From assembly GCF_000092225.1 (NCBI RefSeq), contig NC_014158.1, positions 434,001 through 498,000 on the forward strand: a stretch of DNA of 64,000 nt. Reading direction: 5' to 3'. This DNA comes from Tsukamurella paurometabola DSM 20162. Its GTDB lineage: Bacteria > Actinomycetota > Actinomycetes > Mycobacteriales > Mycobacteriaceae. Position numbers and translations under genes: made by a program. The notes below the pieces were generated by a model that was given only the letters and a program-made list of their open reading frames with translations, was not told the DNA's origin and did no database searches. Positions 9,916 through 18,912 of this stretch are shown one piece after another; position 1 is the stretch's first letter; each line of letters begins with the position of its first letter.

Positions 9916-10410
9916 CTACAGCTCCGGGACGCCCGAGGGCACGATCATCACCGGCCGCTTGCAGCCGCGGAGTACGTGCTCGGACACCGATGAATGCCAC
10001 AGCGCCTTGAGACCGGTGGTGCCCCGGCTGCCGGTCACGATCACATCGACGTTCTCGGCGTCCGAGGCGCCGATGATCGCGGTCCAGACCGTGGTCGCCA
10101 CTTCGACGAGTTCGCCGCGCGCGGTGAATCCCGCGGCGCGGGCCAGTTCGACACCCTCCGCGTTGGTCTGCTTGGCCTCGGTGTGCACCACATCGGTCTC
10201 GCGGGTGAGCGCGGTCTCCGCCGCGCCGGCCCCGGCGACGCCCGACATGGCGGACAAGCGGGCCGCCTGATGGATGGTGGATTCCCACGCGGTGACCACG
10301 ACGGCCTCTGTCTCGCGGCCCTGCGCGAGGACCTTGCTGGCGTACTTCACAGCGCGCTGCGCGGACTCGGTGCCGTCGTACGCGATCAGAACCTTCACGG
10401 GGGCAGTCAT
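9916..10410 (-). CDS. Universal stress protein (UspA family)
   Basis: 164 residues, one USP domain. The N-terminus VKVLIAYDGTESAQRAV is the usual beta-1/nucleotide-binding start. The C-terminal ATP loop reads GSRGTTGLKALWHSSVSEHV, where the usual G-2x-G-9x-G-S/T has serine in place of the third glycine, so nucleotide binding may be altered. The ATG at 10410 is chosen because GAGGTG lies 7 nt upstream; an open frame extends further but looks noncoding. USPs are cytoplasmic stress-related ATP/AMP binders. It stands alone between aftD and a divergent lipoprotein gene. Confidence 0.9.
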   Translation of the reverse strand: MTAPVKVLIAYDGTESAQRAVKYASKVLAQGRETEAVVVTAWESTIHQAARLSAMSGVAGAGAAETALTRETDVVHTEAKQTNAEGVELARAAGFTARGELVEVATTVWTAIIGASDAENVDVIVTGSRGTTGLKALWHSSVSEHVLRGCKRPVMIVPSGVPEL

Positions 10411-10558
10411 ACGGATCACCTCGATGTTCTCGGCTTCCTGATACCCCGAGCCTACGCCTAAACCCTGTTGTTGCACAGTGCAAGAAGGTGTTTCGGGGTG
10501 CGGCCGGTGGAGCGCCCTGTAGATTCGGATTTCACTATTCGACACGAATTATCGGGGG

Positions 10559-11296
10559 ATGATGGAGATGCGGCAGCGACGGTTCGGGGCGGCGGTAGGA
10601 CTGGTCACGGTGGGGGTGTTCGTGGCCGCGTGCAACGGTTCGTCGGGCGGGGGTGCATCGCCGTCGAGTGCGTCGCCGTCGACTCCGGCGGCCGCGCCGA
10701 TCACCACGCCGGTCAAGGAGCTGGTGCTCACCGCATCCGAGCTGCCCCCGGGTATCACGGCGGTCCCGGTCACCGATGATCAGATCAGGGCGAGCATCGA
10801 TCAGATGTCCGGCGTCGCGTCCACGTCGACCATCACGCCGGCCGAATGCGGTTCCGCCACCGCGCTTGTGGATGCCACGAAGAAGCTCGACGTCACGCAA
10901 CTGGGGATGGTGGCCGGCAGCACCGATACCGGTGCCGCCACGGAGACGGTCGTCACCGAGAAGCCCGATCTCGCCAAGTTCCGCGCCAACTTCTCGGGGA
11001 AGTGCAATGCGATGTCGGCCCGGATGCAGGTGCAGGGGCAACAGGTCACGACCGAGACCCGCACGACCGTGCAGGACGCGCCCACCAGCGAGGCTTCGGA
11101 CGCCGTCGTCCTGCGGCAGGACACCGATGCCACCATGTCCGGAGGTGAGCGGTCGACGCAGAAGACGCTCATGGGCATCGCGGTGGTGCGGGGATACGCG
11201 GTCTCGGTCACGGTCATGGGTATGACGGGTGAGCCGGATCAGGCCCTGTTCGACAAGCTGTTCACCGCATCCGTCGCCAAGGTCGCCAAGGGTTGA
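10559..11296 (+). CDS. Secreted lipoprotein of unknown function
   Basis: 245 residues. The N-terminus is a lipoprotein signal: charged start, hydrophobic core, then lipobox VAAC with Cys25 as the lipidated residue, followed by a Ser/Pro/Ala-rich linker. The mature part has one Cys pair candidate (C99 and the Cys in SGKCNAM) and an ELPPG motif like those in mycobacterial PknH-type sensor domains and related lipoproteins, so a ligand-sensing extracellular fold is possible. Three in-frame ATGs (10559, 10562, 10568) make the exact start uncertain. It is followed by a secreted propeller protein and LpqI on the same strand. Confidence 0.8.
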   Translation: MMEMRQRRFGAAVGLVTVGVFVAACNGSSGGGASPSSASPSTPAAAPITTPVKELVLTASELPPGITAVPVTDDQIRASIDQMSGVASTSTITPAECGSATALVDATKKLDVTQLGMVAGSTDTGAATETVVTEKPDLAKFRANFSGKCNAMSARMQVQGQQVTTETRTTVQDAPTSEASDAVVLRQDTDATMSGGERSTQKTLMGIAVVRGYAVSVTVMGMTGEPDQALFDKLFTASVAKVAKG

Positions 11297-11324
11297 TCAT
11301 TCGGGGCCTGCAAGACTGCTCCCC

Positions 11325-12245
11325 GTGCTACTGAATCGAATTCGCCCGGCTACGGTGACCGCCACCGTCCTGGCCGCCGCTGCCGCGCTGGTGGTCCCGG
11401 CCGCGGCGTCTGCGACGCCTGTTCCCGTGTGCGGCGGCTGGACCTCCAGCGTGCTGCGTTCCGGTATGGGAACCCTGGAGAATCTCGCCTTCGACGGTGC
11501 CGGGGCGGTGTACGTCTCGAAGCAGAACGCGGTCACCGGCCGCGGGCAAGTGCTGCGGGGTCGTTCGCCGGCGACGCTGGCGAGCCTGGCCGATCTGCCC
11601 AATCCGGGCGGCCTGGTGATCCGCGACGGCCGGGTGTTCGTCACGACCGCCAACAGCGCACCGTCGGGTCTGTTCGGCGCGACGGACGGCACCGTCGCCG
11701 AGCTCGACCCCGGCACGGCGAGCGTGCGCACCTGGGCGGCGGGACTGACGATGCCGAACGGCCTGGCTGCGCTCCCTGACGGAAGATTCGTCACCAGTAC
11801 GGTTCTCGGGCCAAAGCAGGGCACCGTCGTTTCCGCTCGCGGCGGCGTACCCACCTCGTTCGCCCTGCGCGGCGAGTCGGTGAACGGACTCTGGTTCGAC
11901 GGTGCCTCGGGTCGCCTCTGGGCGTCGACGGCGACCTCCGCCCAGACCGGGCTGTACGCGATCGACCCCGCACGCCCCGCCGCGCCGCGGCGCTACGCCG
12001 TCCCGGGGCTCGGGCCGGCCAACTTCGCCGACGATCTCACCGTGGGGCCCGACGGTGCCGTCTACGCCACGCTCGACCTTCCCGGGAAGGTGGTGCGGCT
12101 GGATCCGGAAACGGGTGCGCTCTGCACCATCGATGCCGGTCATCGTGGTGTGACCTCGGTGCGGTTCGGGCGGGGCACGGGGTGGGACCCACGGTCGCTC
12201 TACGCGACCACGCTCGGCGGAAAGCTGCTGCGGCTCACCCCGTAG
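11325..12245 (+). CDS. Secreted SMP-30/gluconolactonase-like beta-propeller protein
   Basis: 306 residues from GTG 11325. A cleavable signal peptide is evident (hydrophobic core, then AAASATPVPVC). The mature chain shows repeating propeller strands: GTLENLAFDGAGAVYVSK, LTMPNGLAALPDGRFVT, VNGLWFDGASGRLW, FADDLTVGPDGAVYAT, TSVRFGRGTGW. The NGL/DD-type motifs match SMP-30/gluconolactonase/LRE proteins, which are calcium-dependent lactonases or simply propeller scaffolds. A longer frame begins at 11229 but would lie inside the preceding gene and lack a signal at its start. Substrate unknown. Confidence 0.78.
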   Translation: MLLNRIRPATVTATVLAAAAALVVPAAASATPVPVCGGWTSSVLRSGMGTLENLAFDGAGAVYVSKQNAVTGRGQVLRGRSPATLASLADLPNPGGLVIRDGRVFVTTANSAPSGLFGATDGTVAELDPGTASVRTWAAGLTMPNGLAALPDGRFVTSTVLGPKQGTVVSARGGVPTSFALRGESVNGLWFDGASGRLWASTATSAQTGLYAIDPARPAAPRRYAVPGLGPANFADDLTVGPDGAVYATLDLPGKVVRLDPETGALCTIDAGHRGVTSVRFGRGTGWDPRSLYATTLGGKLLRLTP

Positions 12246-12267
12246 CCGGCGATCTGCGAGACTGGCC

Positions 12268-13431
12268 ATGATGCGATTGTTTCGAAACCTCACGGTCATG
12301 GTGATCGCCGCGGCGGGTGTCGCCGCGTGCGGCACATCCTCCGGACCGGACGCCCCCACGTCGGTAACGTCCGCGGTACCCGCACCGAACAGCTCCACGG
12401 CATCGTCCTCGGCCGCAGCTCGCCCAGTGAGCTGCGAGATCGACTACCTGAGCAAGCTCAGCGTGCGGGAGAAGGTGGCCCAGCTGCTCATGGTGGGGGT
12501 CAAGGATGCCGCCGACGCTCGCCGTGCGGTACAGCAGTACGGCGTCGGCGGCATTTTCGTGGGCAGCTGGACGGACAAGTCGATCTTCGCCGGTGGTGCG
12601 CTCAAACAAGTCTCGGCCGCGGGCAAGGTGCCGCTCATGGTGTCGGTCGACGAGGAGGGCGGCCGAGTATCCCGGGTGCCCGGCGCGAACCTGGTCTCCG
12701 CACGCCAACTCGCGAAGACCAAGACGGTCGAGCAGGCGCGGGCCGAAGGCAAGCGAGTGGGCGCCCTGATGGCGTCGATGGGGATCACCGTCGACTTCGC
12801 GCCCGATGCGGATGTCTCTGCGCAGCTAGCTGATTCGGTGATCGGCGACCGCTCCTACTCCGACGACCCCGCCGTGGTGACCAAATACGCCAAGGCCTTC
12901 GCGGCCGGGCTGCGTGATGGCGGCGTCTACCCGGTGTACAAGCACTTCCCGGGCCACGGACACTCCTCCGGGGATTCGCATCAGGGCGGGGTGAGTGTGC
13001 CGCCGCTGGCGGAGCTGAAGAAGAAGGACCTGGTGCCCTTCCGCGCCGCCGCGACCGACGACGCCGGAATCATGGTGGGGCACCTCACGGTGCCCGGTCT
13101 CACCGAGAAGGGCACACCCACCAGCCTCAGCCCGAACACGATGCGGTTGCTGCGCGACGGTGCCGGATACGGTGCCGCCCCGTTCGCCGGCCCGATCTTC
13201 ACCGACGATCTGTCCGGGATGAAGGCCGTCACCGACACCTTCACGGTGCCGCAGGCCGTGACGAAGGCCCTGGTGGCAGGTGCTGACGTGGCCCTCTGGA
13301 TCTCCACCGACCAACTCGGTGCGGCCGTCGCGCAGGTCGAGGCGGCGGTGCGGGCGGGCACGCTGCCGATGCAGCGGCTCGACGCCTCAGTGCTGCGGGT
13401 GGCGCGCGCGAAGCATGCGGTGCGCTGCTGA
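12268..13431 (+). CDS. lpqI: GH3 beta-N-acetylhexosaminidase lipoprotein LpqI
   Basis: 387 residues. Lipobox GVAAC with Cys21 gives an outer-face lipoprotein. The glycoside hydrolase 3 domain holds the NagZ-type signatures: VDEEGGRVSR (128-137), KHFPGHG (225-231) with the DSH loop (236-238) that carries the general acid/base histidine, and FTDDLSGM (311-318) with the nucleophile aspartate. It removes terminal N-acetylglucosamine from cell-wall fragments and so takes part in peptidoglycan recycling outside the cell. As at the Rv0237-Rv0238 locus, a TetR gene follows on the same strand. Confidence 0.93.
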   Translation: MMRLFRNLTVMVIAAAGVAACGTSSGPDAPTSVTSAVPAPNSSTASSSAAARPVSCEIDYLSKLSVREKVAQLLMVGVKDAADARRAVQQYGVGGIFVGSWTDKSIFAGGALKQVSAAGKVPLMVSVDEEGGRVSRVPGANLVSARQLAKTKTVEQARAEGKRVGALMASMGITVDFAPDADVSAQLADSVIGDRSYSDDPAVVTKYAKAFAAGLRDGGVYPVYKHFPGHGHSSGDSHQGGVSVPPLAELKKKDLVPFRAAATDDAGIMVGHLTVPGLTEKGTPTSLSPNTMRLLRDGAGYGAAPFAGPIFTDDLSGMKAVTDTFTVPQAVTKALVAGADVALWISTDQLGAAVAQVEAAVRAGTLPMQRLDASVLRVARAKHAVRC

Positions 13432-13453
13432 AACAAGCGGATCTGGCCGGAAC

Positions 13454-13467
13454 TTACTAACCGGTAA
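13454..13467. promoter_or_regulatory. Operator TTACT-N4-GGTAA at the TetR promoter
   Basis: TTACTAACCGGTAA is an inverted repeat of the form TTACY-N4-RGTAA. It covers the expected -35 region of a promoter whose -10 could be TAGTAT at 13478-13483, ahead of the TetR start at 13504. The same motif recurs before fadE5 and between fabG4 and fadA2. Autoregulation by the TetR protein is inferred. Confidence 0.6.
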
Positions 13468-13503
13468 CCAGGTGCCGTAGTATCTGACCGAAGAGTAAGG
13501 AGT

Positions 13504-14115
13504 GTGTCGGTGGCTGGTGGAACGAAGCGTTTGCCGCGCGCGGTGCGCGAGCAGCAGATGCTCGACGCCGCTATCAAGGTGTTCTCCCGCAACGGGTTCT
13601 ACGAGACGTCGATGGACGCCGTGGCCCGCGAGGCGGAGATCAGCAAGCCGATGCTGTACCTGTACTACGGGTCCAAGGATGAGCTGTTCGCCGCGTGTGT
13701 CACCCGTGAGGTGGGCCATTTCATGCGGAGCATCGAGTTCGATGCCACCCCCGCCCTTCCGCCTTCGCAGCGCTTACGGTCGGTGATCGAAGGCTTCCTC
13801 AAGTACGTGGACCAGAACCGCGACGCCTGGCGTGTGATGTACCGCGAGGCGAGCGGCCAGGCGTCCTTCGCCACGCTCGTCGAAGCCAATCGCGAGCGGG
13901 TGGTCGAGATGACCGCGGTTCTCCTGCGGGAGGCCGCGAAGTACGCGCCCGAGGACACCGATTTCGAGCTCTACGCCGTCGCCCTGGTCGGCTCCGGCGA
14001 GGCCATCGCCGATCGTCTCGCTACCGGGAAGGTCGAACTCGACCGCGCCGTGGAGATCATGACCTCCTTCCTGTGGGGCGGCATCCGCGGCGAGCGCCCG
14101 GAAGACGGCAAGTAG
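13504..14115 (+). CDS. TetR-family regulator, candidate controller of the lipid module
   Basis: 203 residues from GTG 13504, with AAGGAG upstream. The N-terminal helix-turn-helix is clear: EQQMLDAAIKVFSRNGFYET, then SMDAVAREAEISKPMLYLYY (about residues 18-60), followed by a helical ligand domain. It corresponds in position to Rv0238. The same inverted repeat found at its own promoter also sits at the fadE5 and fabG4/fadA2 promoters, so it probably represses this acyl-CoA module and itself, with an acyl-CoA or fatty acid as possible inducer. The binding assignment is inference from shared sites. Confidence 0.9.
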   Translation: MSVAGGTKRLPRAVREQQMLDAAIKVFSRNGFYETSMDAVAREAEISKPMLYLYYGSKDELFAACVTREVGHFMRSIEFDATPALPPSQRLRSVIEGFLKYVDQNRDAWRVMYREASGQASFATLVEANRERVVEMTAVLLREAAKYAPEDTDFELYAVALVGSGEAIADRLATGKVELDRAVEIMTSFLWGGIRGERPEDGK

Positions 14116-14221
14116 CGCTCACGCATCACGCTCGTGCCACGTGGCCCGACTCCTTCGCGAGACTGTCGCTCAGCGAGGACGTGTGGAGATAGTGGCCGAA
14201 CAGTTTCACGATGAACATGAA

Positions 14222-14255
14222 TGTGCCCCGCATCCGGATCCGGGAGCGGGGCACA
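14222..14255. terminator. Bidirectional hairpin between TetR and htdX
   Basis: Perfect 10-bp arms TGTGCCCCGC / GCGGGGCACA (14222-14231 and 14246-14255) with a 14-nt loop that is itself GC-rich. It lies 10 bp beyond the htdX stop and about 100 bp past the convergent TetR stop. There is no clear T-tract, as is common in actinobacteria. Confidence 0.65.
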
Positions 14256-14265
14256 GTCGATGGGG

Positions 14266-15150
14266 CTACAGCGGGGTGACGGTGGCGGTCACGTGCGGGA
14301 AGCCCTTCTTGAGATCACGCGCGACGATCTCGGTGCTCTCGTCGGTGCGGGTGACGAACAGTCCGATCTTCGCCGGCAGCACCACGGGACGGCCGAAACG
14401 TACGTGGTAGACCACCGCGTCGGGGATATGTCCCTCGAGCACGCGCAGAATGGCCGCAGCCGTCCAGGCGCCGTGCGCGATCGACGACGGGAAACCGAAA
14501 GCCTTGCCGCCCAACGGTGACATGTGGATCGGGTTCCGGTCGCCGCTGACCCCGGCGTAGCGCCGGATCAGGCCACCGTCGGCGGACAGCAGCGCGTCGG
14601 GGGCGCCGGGGCGTCCCTCCTTCGGCGCGGGGCCGGCGGGTTCGCCCGACAGCGAGGTCTTCTGCTGGATCATCATCGTCGAGACCTCGGAGGCCACGGA
14701 CGCACCGTCGGCGTCGGTGAACTCGGTGACGAAGTCGATCAGCATCCCCTTGCGGTGCTCACGCAGATTCTCGGCGGACGTACGCAGGGTCAGCTTCTCG
14801 CCCGGAACCACGCGGCGACGACGGGTGATGGTGTTCTCCACGTGCACCGAACCCACTGCGGCGGCAGGGAAATCATCGGCCAGGAACAGGTCCATGATCA
14901 AGGGGAAGGACAGCACGTACAGGTAGTTCACCGGCACCTCGCCGGTGTTCTGCAGCCCGACCACATCGCAGTACTCGGCCACGCGAGCCGGATCCACATC
15001 GACGGTCAGCTCCACCGTCCGGTCGGGTAGCGGCGTCTCCGGCGTCAGCTTCCCGTGCTTGCCGACCACGGGCAGAATGCCCTTGAGTCCGCGAGTGAGC
15101 ACGGACAGGCTCGACGGGGGCGCCTGCAGCACGGTCACGTTCTGCGCCAT
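14266..15150 (-). CDS. htdX: (R)-hydroxyacyl dehydratase, MaoC family (HtdX)
   Basis: 294 residues, two hot-dog folds. The C-terminal fold carries the hydratase-2 motif YAGVSGDRNPIHMS (around 197-210) with catalytic Asp and His, then FPSSIAHGAWTAA. The N-terminal fold holds VPVNYLYVLSFPLI and a PGEKLTLRT strand. It hydrates or dehydrates (R)-3-hydroxyacyl-CoA or ACP thioesters. The start is 1 nt downstream of the fabG4 stop, so the two are one operon: ketoreductase and dehydratase of the same acyl-extension or oxidation cycle. Length and neighbours match Rv0241c. Confidence 0.93.
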   Translation of the reverse strand: MAQNVTVLQAPPSSLSVLTRGLKGILPVVGKHGKLTPETPLPDRTVELTVDVDPARVAEYCDVVGLQNTGEVPVNYLYVLSFPLIMDLFLADDFPAAAVGSVHVENTITRRRRVVPGEKLTLRTSAENLREHRKGMLIDFVTEFTDADGASVASEVSTMMIQQKTSLSGEPAGPAPKEGRPGAPDALLSADGGLIRRYAGVSGDRNPIHMSPLGGKAFGFPSSIAHGAWTAAAILRVLEGHIPDAVVYHVRFGRPVVLPAKIGLFVTRTDESTEIVARDLKKGFPHVTATVTPL

Positions 15151-15151
15151 A

Positions 15152-16510
15152 TCAGGCTCCCAGCAGGCTCTGACCGCACACGCGCACGACGTTGCCGGTC
15201 ACGGCTGCCGACGCGGGCGCGGCGAAGTACGAGATGGTCTCCGCGACGTCGACGGTCTGGCCGCCCTGCTGCAGCGAGTTCATCAGTCGGCCGGCCTGGC
15301 GGGTTGCCAGGGGGATCGCGGCGGTCATCGCGGTCTCGATGAAACCGGGGGCCACGGCGTTGATGGTGATGTTCTTCTCCGCGAGCACCGAGGTGTACGC
15401 ATCGACGATGCCGATCACGCCGGCCTTGGTAGCGCCGTAGTTGGTCTGTCCGCGGTTACCGGCGATACCGGCGATCGACGAGACATCGACCACGGAGCCG
15501 CCCTCGTTCAGCGCACCGGCGGCGAGCAGGTCGTCCACCAGCTGCTTCGGGGCCTTGAGATTGACGGCCATGACCGAGTTCCACTTGCCCTCGTCCATGT
15601 TGGCCAGCAGCTTGTCGCGGGTGATGCCGGCGTTGTTGACCACGATGTCGAGGCCGCTGTGGCGGGACTTGACCAGCTCGGCGATCTTCGCGCCCGCATC
15701 GGGGGCGGTCACGTCGAGCGGCAGCGCGGTGCCGCCCACCTTGTTGGCGACCTCGGACAGGGCCTCGCCGGCGGCGGGGATATCGGCGGCGATCACATGC
15801 GCACCGTCGCGCGAGAGCACCTCGGCGATCGTGGCGCCGATGCCTCGGGCGGCACCGGTCACGAGGGCGACCTTGCCGGCGAGCGGCTTGTCCCAGTCGG
15901 CGGGCGCTTCGGCGTCCTTGTCGGTGATCCGGATGACCTGCGCGTCGACGTACGCCGACTTACCCGAGAGCAGGAAACGCAGCGTCGAGGCCAGGCCGGA
16001 GGCGCCGGTCGAGGCCTTCGGGTGCACGTACACCAGCTGGGCGGTGGCACCGTCACGCAGCTCCTTGGCCACCGAGCGGGTGAAGCCCTCGAGGGCGCGC
16101 TGGACGATGTGCTCGTCGATATCCTCGATCAGCTCGGGCGTGGTGCCCAGCACCACGATGCGGGCGCTGTTGCCCAGCGAGCGGATCTGCGGGCCGAAGA
16201 ACTCGTACAAGCCCTTGAGATCGTCGATGGAGGTGATGCCGGTGGCATCGAAGACGGCGCCACCGAGCTTCTCGGCGCCGCGGGCGCCGCCGTTGTTGAC
16301 CACCAGGTCGTAGTCGGCGAGCAGCTCGCGCACCGGCTCGACCAGGCGGCCGCTGCCGCCGAGCAGGACGGGGCCGGCGAGGGCGGGCTTACCGGGCTGG
16401 TAGCGGCGCAGCGACGGGGGCTGCGGGAGGCCGAGACGGCTGGCCAGGAAGGAGCCGGGGCCCGACTTCACGAACGCTGCGTAGAAGTCTGTGCTGGGTG
16501 CATCAGGCAT
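15152..16510 (-). CDS. fabG4: 3-oxoacyl-thioester reductase FabG4 (two-domain SDR)
   Basis: 452 residues, matching the long FabG4 type (about 454) rather than the usual 250-residue FabG. Residues 1-205 form an N-terminal flavodoxin-like domain lacking the SDR catalytic set. Residues 210-452 are a full [11 protein letters not shown] (218-225), NNAG (292-295), Ser344/345, and Y358-x3-K362 in NYGATKAG. It reduces 3-oxoacyl-CoA with NADH or NADPH. An open frame runs far upstream through fadA2 on the opposite strand and is noncoding; ATG 16510 with GAGGAACCTC just upstream is the natural start. Divergent from fadA2, with a shared operator region. Confidence 0.95.
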   Translation of the reverse strand: MPDAPSTDFYAAFVKSGPGSFLASRLGLPQPPSLRRYQPGKPALAGPVLLGGSGRLVEPVRELLADYDLVVNNGGARGAEKLGGAVFDATGITSIDDLKGLYEFFGPQIRSLGNSARIVVLGTTPELIEDIDEHIVQRALEGFTRSVAKELRDGATAQLVYVHPKASTGASGLASTLRFLLSGKSAYVDAQVIRITDKDAEAPADWDKPLAGKVALVTGAARGIGATIAEVLSRDGAHVIAADIPAAGEALSEVANKVGGTALPLDVTAPDAGAKIAELVKSRHSGLDIVVNNAGITRDKLLANMDEGKWNSVMAVNLKAPKQLVDDLLAAGALNEGGSVVDVSSIAGIAGNRGQTNYGATKAGVIGIVDAYTSVLAEKNITINAVAPGFIETAMTAAIPLATRQAGRLMNSLQQGGQTVDVAETISYFAAPASAAVTGNVVRVCGQSLLGA

Positions 16511-16559
16511 GTGAGGTTCCTCATCCGTGTGGGGTTCCGATAGGCTATCGACAAGCAAC

Positions 16560-16589
16560 TTACTCCAGAGTAAGAATACTCGGTAGTAG
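16560..16589. promoter_or_regulatory. Shared operator between fabG4 and fadA2
   Basis: TTACTCCAGAGTAA (16560-16573) fits TTACY-N4-RGTAA exactly; a second weaker copy ATACTCGGTAGTAG (16576-16589) differs at the outer base of each arm. The pair lies in the 105-bp divergent gap, so one regulator could control both directions. It matches the sites at 13454 and 24685. Confidence 0.6.
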
Positions 16590-16615
16590 CAACCCTCGAT
16601 CACTGGGAGAAACCC

Positions 16616-17899
16616 GTGGCAAACTCCGAAATTCGACCGGTCGCGATTCTCGGCGGCAACCGGATCCCGTTCGCCCGTTCCGACCGGGCGTACGCGAAGG
16701 CCAGCAATCAGGACATGTTCACCGCGGCGCTCAACGGCCTCGTGTCCCGCTTCAACCTGCAGGGCGAGCAGCTCGGCGCCGTCGTCGGCGGTGCCGTGCT
16801 CAAGCACAGCCGCGACTTCAACCTGATCCGCGAATCCGTACTGGGCAGCCCGCTCAGCCCGTACACCCCGGCCTTCGACGTGCAGCAGGCCTGCGCCACC
16901 GGCCTGCAGGCGATCAACACCGTCGCCCAGGGCATCGCGGCCGGCCGCTTCGAAGCCGGTATCGGCGGCGGAACCGACACCACCTCCGACGCCCCCATCG
17001 GTGTCTCCGAGGGCCTGCGCAAGGTGCTCCTCGACCTGAACCGGGCCAAGGGCAACGTCGACCGTCTCAAGCTGGTCGGCAAGCTCCCCGGCAACCTGGG
17101 CATCGACATCCCCCGCAACGGCGAGCCGCGCACCGGCATGTCGATGGGTGAGCACGCCGCCATCACCGCCAAGGAGATGGGCGTCGCGCGCTCGGAGCAG
17201 GACGAGCTGGCCGCGCTGAGCCACAAGAACATGGCGGCGGCCTACGATCGCGGCTTCTTCGAGGACCTGATCACCCCGTACCTGGGCCTGACCCGCGACG
17301 ACAACCTGCGTCCCGACTCGTCGGTCGAGCAGCTCTCGACCCTCAAGCCCGTCTTCGGCGTCTCGCTCGGCGACGCCACCATGACGGCCGGCAACTCGAC
17401 CCCGCTGACCGACGGTGCCTCGACGGTGCTGCTCTCGAGCGACGAGTGGGCCAAGGAGAAGGGCCTGCCGGTGCTCGCGTACCTCAAGGACGTCGAGTAC
17501 GCGGCCGTCGACTACGTCGGTGGCAAGGACGGCCTGCTGATGGCGCCCACGTATGCGGTGCCGAAGCTGCTGGAGCGCAACGGGCTCACGCTGCAGGACT
17601 TCGACTTCTACGAGATCCACGAGGCCTTCGCCTCCGTGGTGCTGGCCACCCTGCAGGCATGGGAGTCGCCGGAGTACTGCAAAGAGAAGCTGGGTCTGGA
17701 CAAGCCGCTCGGCTCGATCGACCGCAGCAAGCTCAACGTCAACGGTTCGTCGCTGGCCGCGGGCCACCCGTTCGCCGCGACCGGCGGCCGGATCGTGGCC
17801 TCGACGGCCAAGCAGATCAAGGAGAACGGCGGCGGTCGCGCGCTGGTGTCGATCTGCGCCGCCGGCGGCCAGGGCATCACCGCCATCATCGAGGGCTGA
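16616..17899 (+). CDS. fadA2: Acetyl-CoA acyltransferase (thiolase) FadA2
   Basis: 427 residues from GTG 16616. Thiolase landmarks are intact: nucleophile Cys93 in QQACATG, the HEAF motif ([10 protein letters not shown]), active-site His384 in [14 protein letters not shown], and Cys414 in ICAAGGQG. It cleaves 3-ketoacyl-CoA with CoA or condenses in reverse. Divergent from fabG4 and matching Rv0243. With htdX, fabG4 and fadE5 it completes the four steps of a beta-oxidation-type cycle. A strong terminator follows. Confidence 0.95.
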   Translation: MANSEIRPVAILGGNRIPFARSDRAYAKASNQDMFTAALNGLVSRFNLQGEQLGAVVGGAVLKHSRDFNLIRESVLGSPLSPYTPAFDVQQACATGLQAINTVAQGIAAGRFEAGIGGGTDTTSDAPIGVSEGLRKVLLDLNRAKGNVDRLKLVGKLPGNLGIDIPRNGEPRTGMSMGEHAAITAKEMGVARSEQDELAALSHKNMAAAYDRGFFEDLITPYLGLTRDDNLRPDSSVEQLSTLKPVFGVSLGDATMTAGNSTPLTDGASTVLLSSDEWAKEKGLPVLAYLKDVEYAAVDYVGGKDGLLMAPTYAVPKLLERNGLTLQDFDFYEIHEAFASVVLATLQAWESPEYCKEKLGLDKPLGSIDRSKLNVNGSSLAAGHPFAATGGRIVASTAKQIKENGGGRALVSICAAGGQGITAIIEG

Positions 17900-17909
17900 T
17901 CCCGCACGA

Positions 17910-17957
17910 ATGTCGGGCCGTCCCGGTGCCATCCACAGCACCTGGACGGCCCGACAT
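17910..17957 (+). terminator. Rho-independent-type hairpin after fadA2
   Basis: Perfect 14-bp arms (ATGTCGGGCCGTCC at 17910-17923 and its complement at 17944-17957) around a loop that can extend the stem through GGTGC/GCACC. It starts 10 nt past the fadA2 stop and lies just before the next promoter. Confidence 0.8.
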
Positions 17958-17984
17958 CGTTGCCCTCGGGCCTACACTGGCACC

Positions 17985-18407
17985 ATGACCGCCACGGACC
18001 AGACGATCGAGCGGATACTGCGCGACTACGACACCATTACGGTGGTCGGGGCCAGTGCTGATCCGGCCAAGGCGGCGAACGAGGTTCCCGCGTACATGCG
18101 TGAGCACGGCTGGCGGATCATCCCGGTCAATCCGAAGGCCGACGAGATCGTCGGTGAGAAGGTCTACCGCACGCTGGCCGACATCCCCGAGCAGGTGGGA
18201 CTCGTCGACGTCTTCCGCCCGTCCGACCAGACCCCCGAGATCGCGCGGCAGGCGGTGGCCGCGGGCGCCACCGCACTGTGGCTGCAACTGGGCATCCGCT
18301 CCGCCGAGGCCCGCGATATCGCCGAAGCCGCCGGTCTGCTCTACGTCGAGGACCGCTGCCTGATCATCGAGCAACGTCGTACCGGCATCACCCGGGAGGC
18401 GAACTGA
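17985..18407 (+). CDS. CoA-binding (Rossmann) domain protein
   Basis: 140 residues from ATG 17985. TACACT at 17973-17978 lies 6 nt before the start, a leaderless promoter. The chain begins ITVVGASADPAKAANEVPAY and continues IIPVNPKADEIVGEKVY and VDVFRPSD, the pattern of the single-domain CoA-binding family related to succinyl-CoA synthetase alpha (YccU type). Such proteins bind CoA or acyl-CoA; their role is poorly defined. The stop is 1 nt before the next ATG, so both are co-transcribed. Confidence 0.88.
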   Translation: MTATDQTIERILRDYDTITVVGASADPAKAANEVPAYMREHGWRIIPVNPKADEIVGEKVYRTLADIPEQVGLVDVFRPSDQTPEIARQAVAAGATALWLQLGIRSAEARDIAEAAGLLYVEDRCLIIEQRRTGITREAN

Positions 18408-18408
18408 C

Positions 18409-18912
18409 ATGGGTACCACCGGAATCGTCATCGTCGTGGTGGTCGCGATCGTCGCGATCTCGCTGCTGATCAGCGTGGGCTGGTTCCTGCGCGACTCCAA
18501 CAAGCGGATCCAGAAATTCGCCAAGTCCAGCGACCTGGTGCCGGGGCGTCCCGGGCGTGCGCCCGCGGAGTGGTCCACCTCCAGCGCGCCGGAAGCGCTG
18601 CTGCACCAACGGGTCCGCTACGCCATCGCCGATGTGCACGGCAACGGCAACCCGGTCGCGGTGCCACCGCCCGCGGATTCCGCCGTCACGGGGAAGCCGG
18701 GCGATCTCGACGATCTCGACGATGCCGTGTTCGCGCTCGACGACCGGATCATCGCCGCGGCGCAGCTGCCCGCGGCGGAGCGGACGAAAGCCCTCGCCGA
18801 GCTCGAACCCGCGGTGGCCTCACTGGAGGGGCTCACCGGCAGACTGTGGGAGGCGCCGTCGCACAGGCGGCACGAACTGATCGACGCCGTCATCTCCCGG
18901 TTGCGCGGGTAG
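18409..18912 (+). CDS. Single-span membrane protein of unknown function
   Basis: 167 residues: one strongly hydrophobic helix at 4-27, then a cytoplasmic-type basic stretch and a helical C-terminal region rich in Leu, Ala and Glu (RIIAAAQLPAAERTKALAEL). No known domain is recognised. Coupled to the CoA-binding gene by a 1-nt gap. Its last 23 bp overlap the 3' end of the convergent acyltransferase gene. Confidence 0.7.
   Translation: MGTTGIVIVVVVAIVAISLLISVGWFLRDSNKRIQKFAKSSDLVPGRPGRAPAEWSTSSAPEALLHQRVRYAIADVHGNGNPVAVPPPADSAVTGKPGDLDDLDDAVFALDDRIIAAAQLPAAERTKALAELEPAVASLEGLTGRLWEAPSHRRHELIDAVISRLRG

Noticed and set aside
16511-17941. Extension of the fabG4 frame upstream, giving 929 residues
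   Set aside because: The extra part is antisense to fadA2; the ATG at 16510 gives the normal FabG4 length and start.
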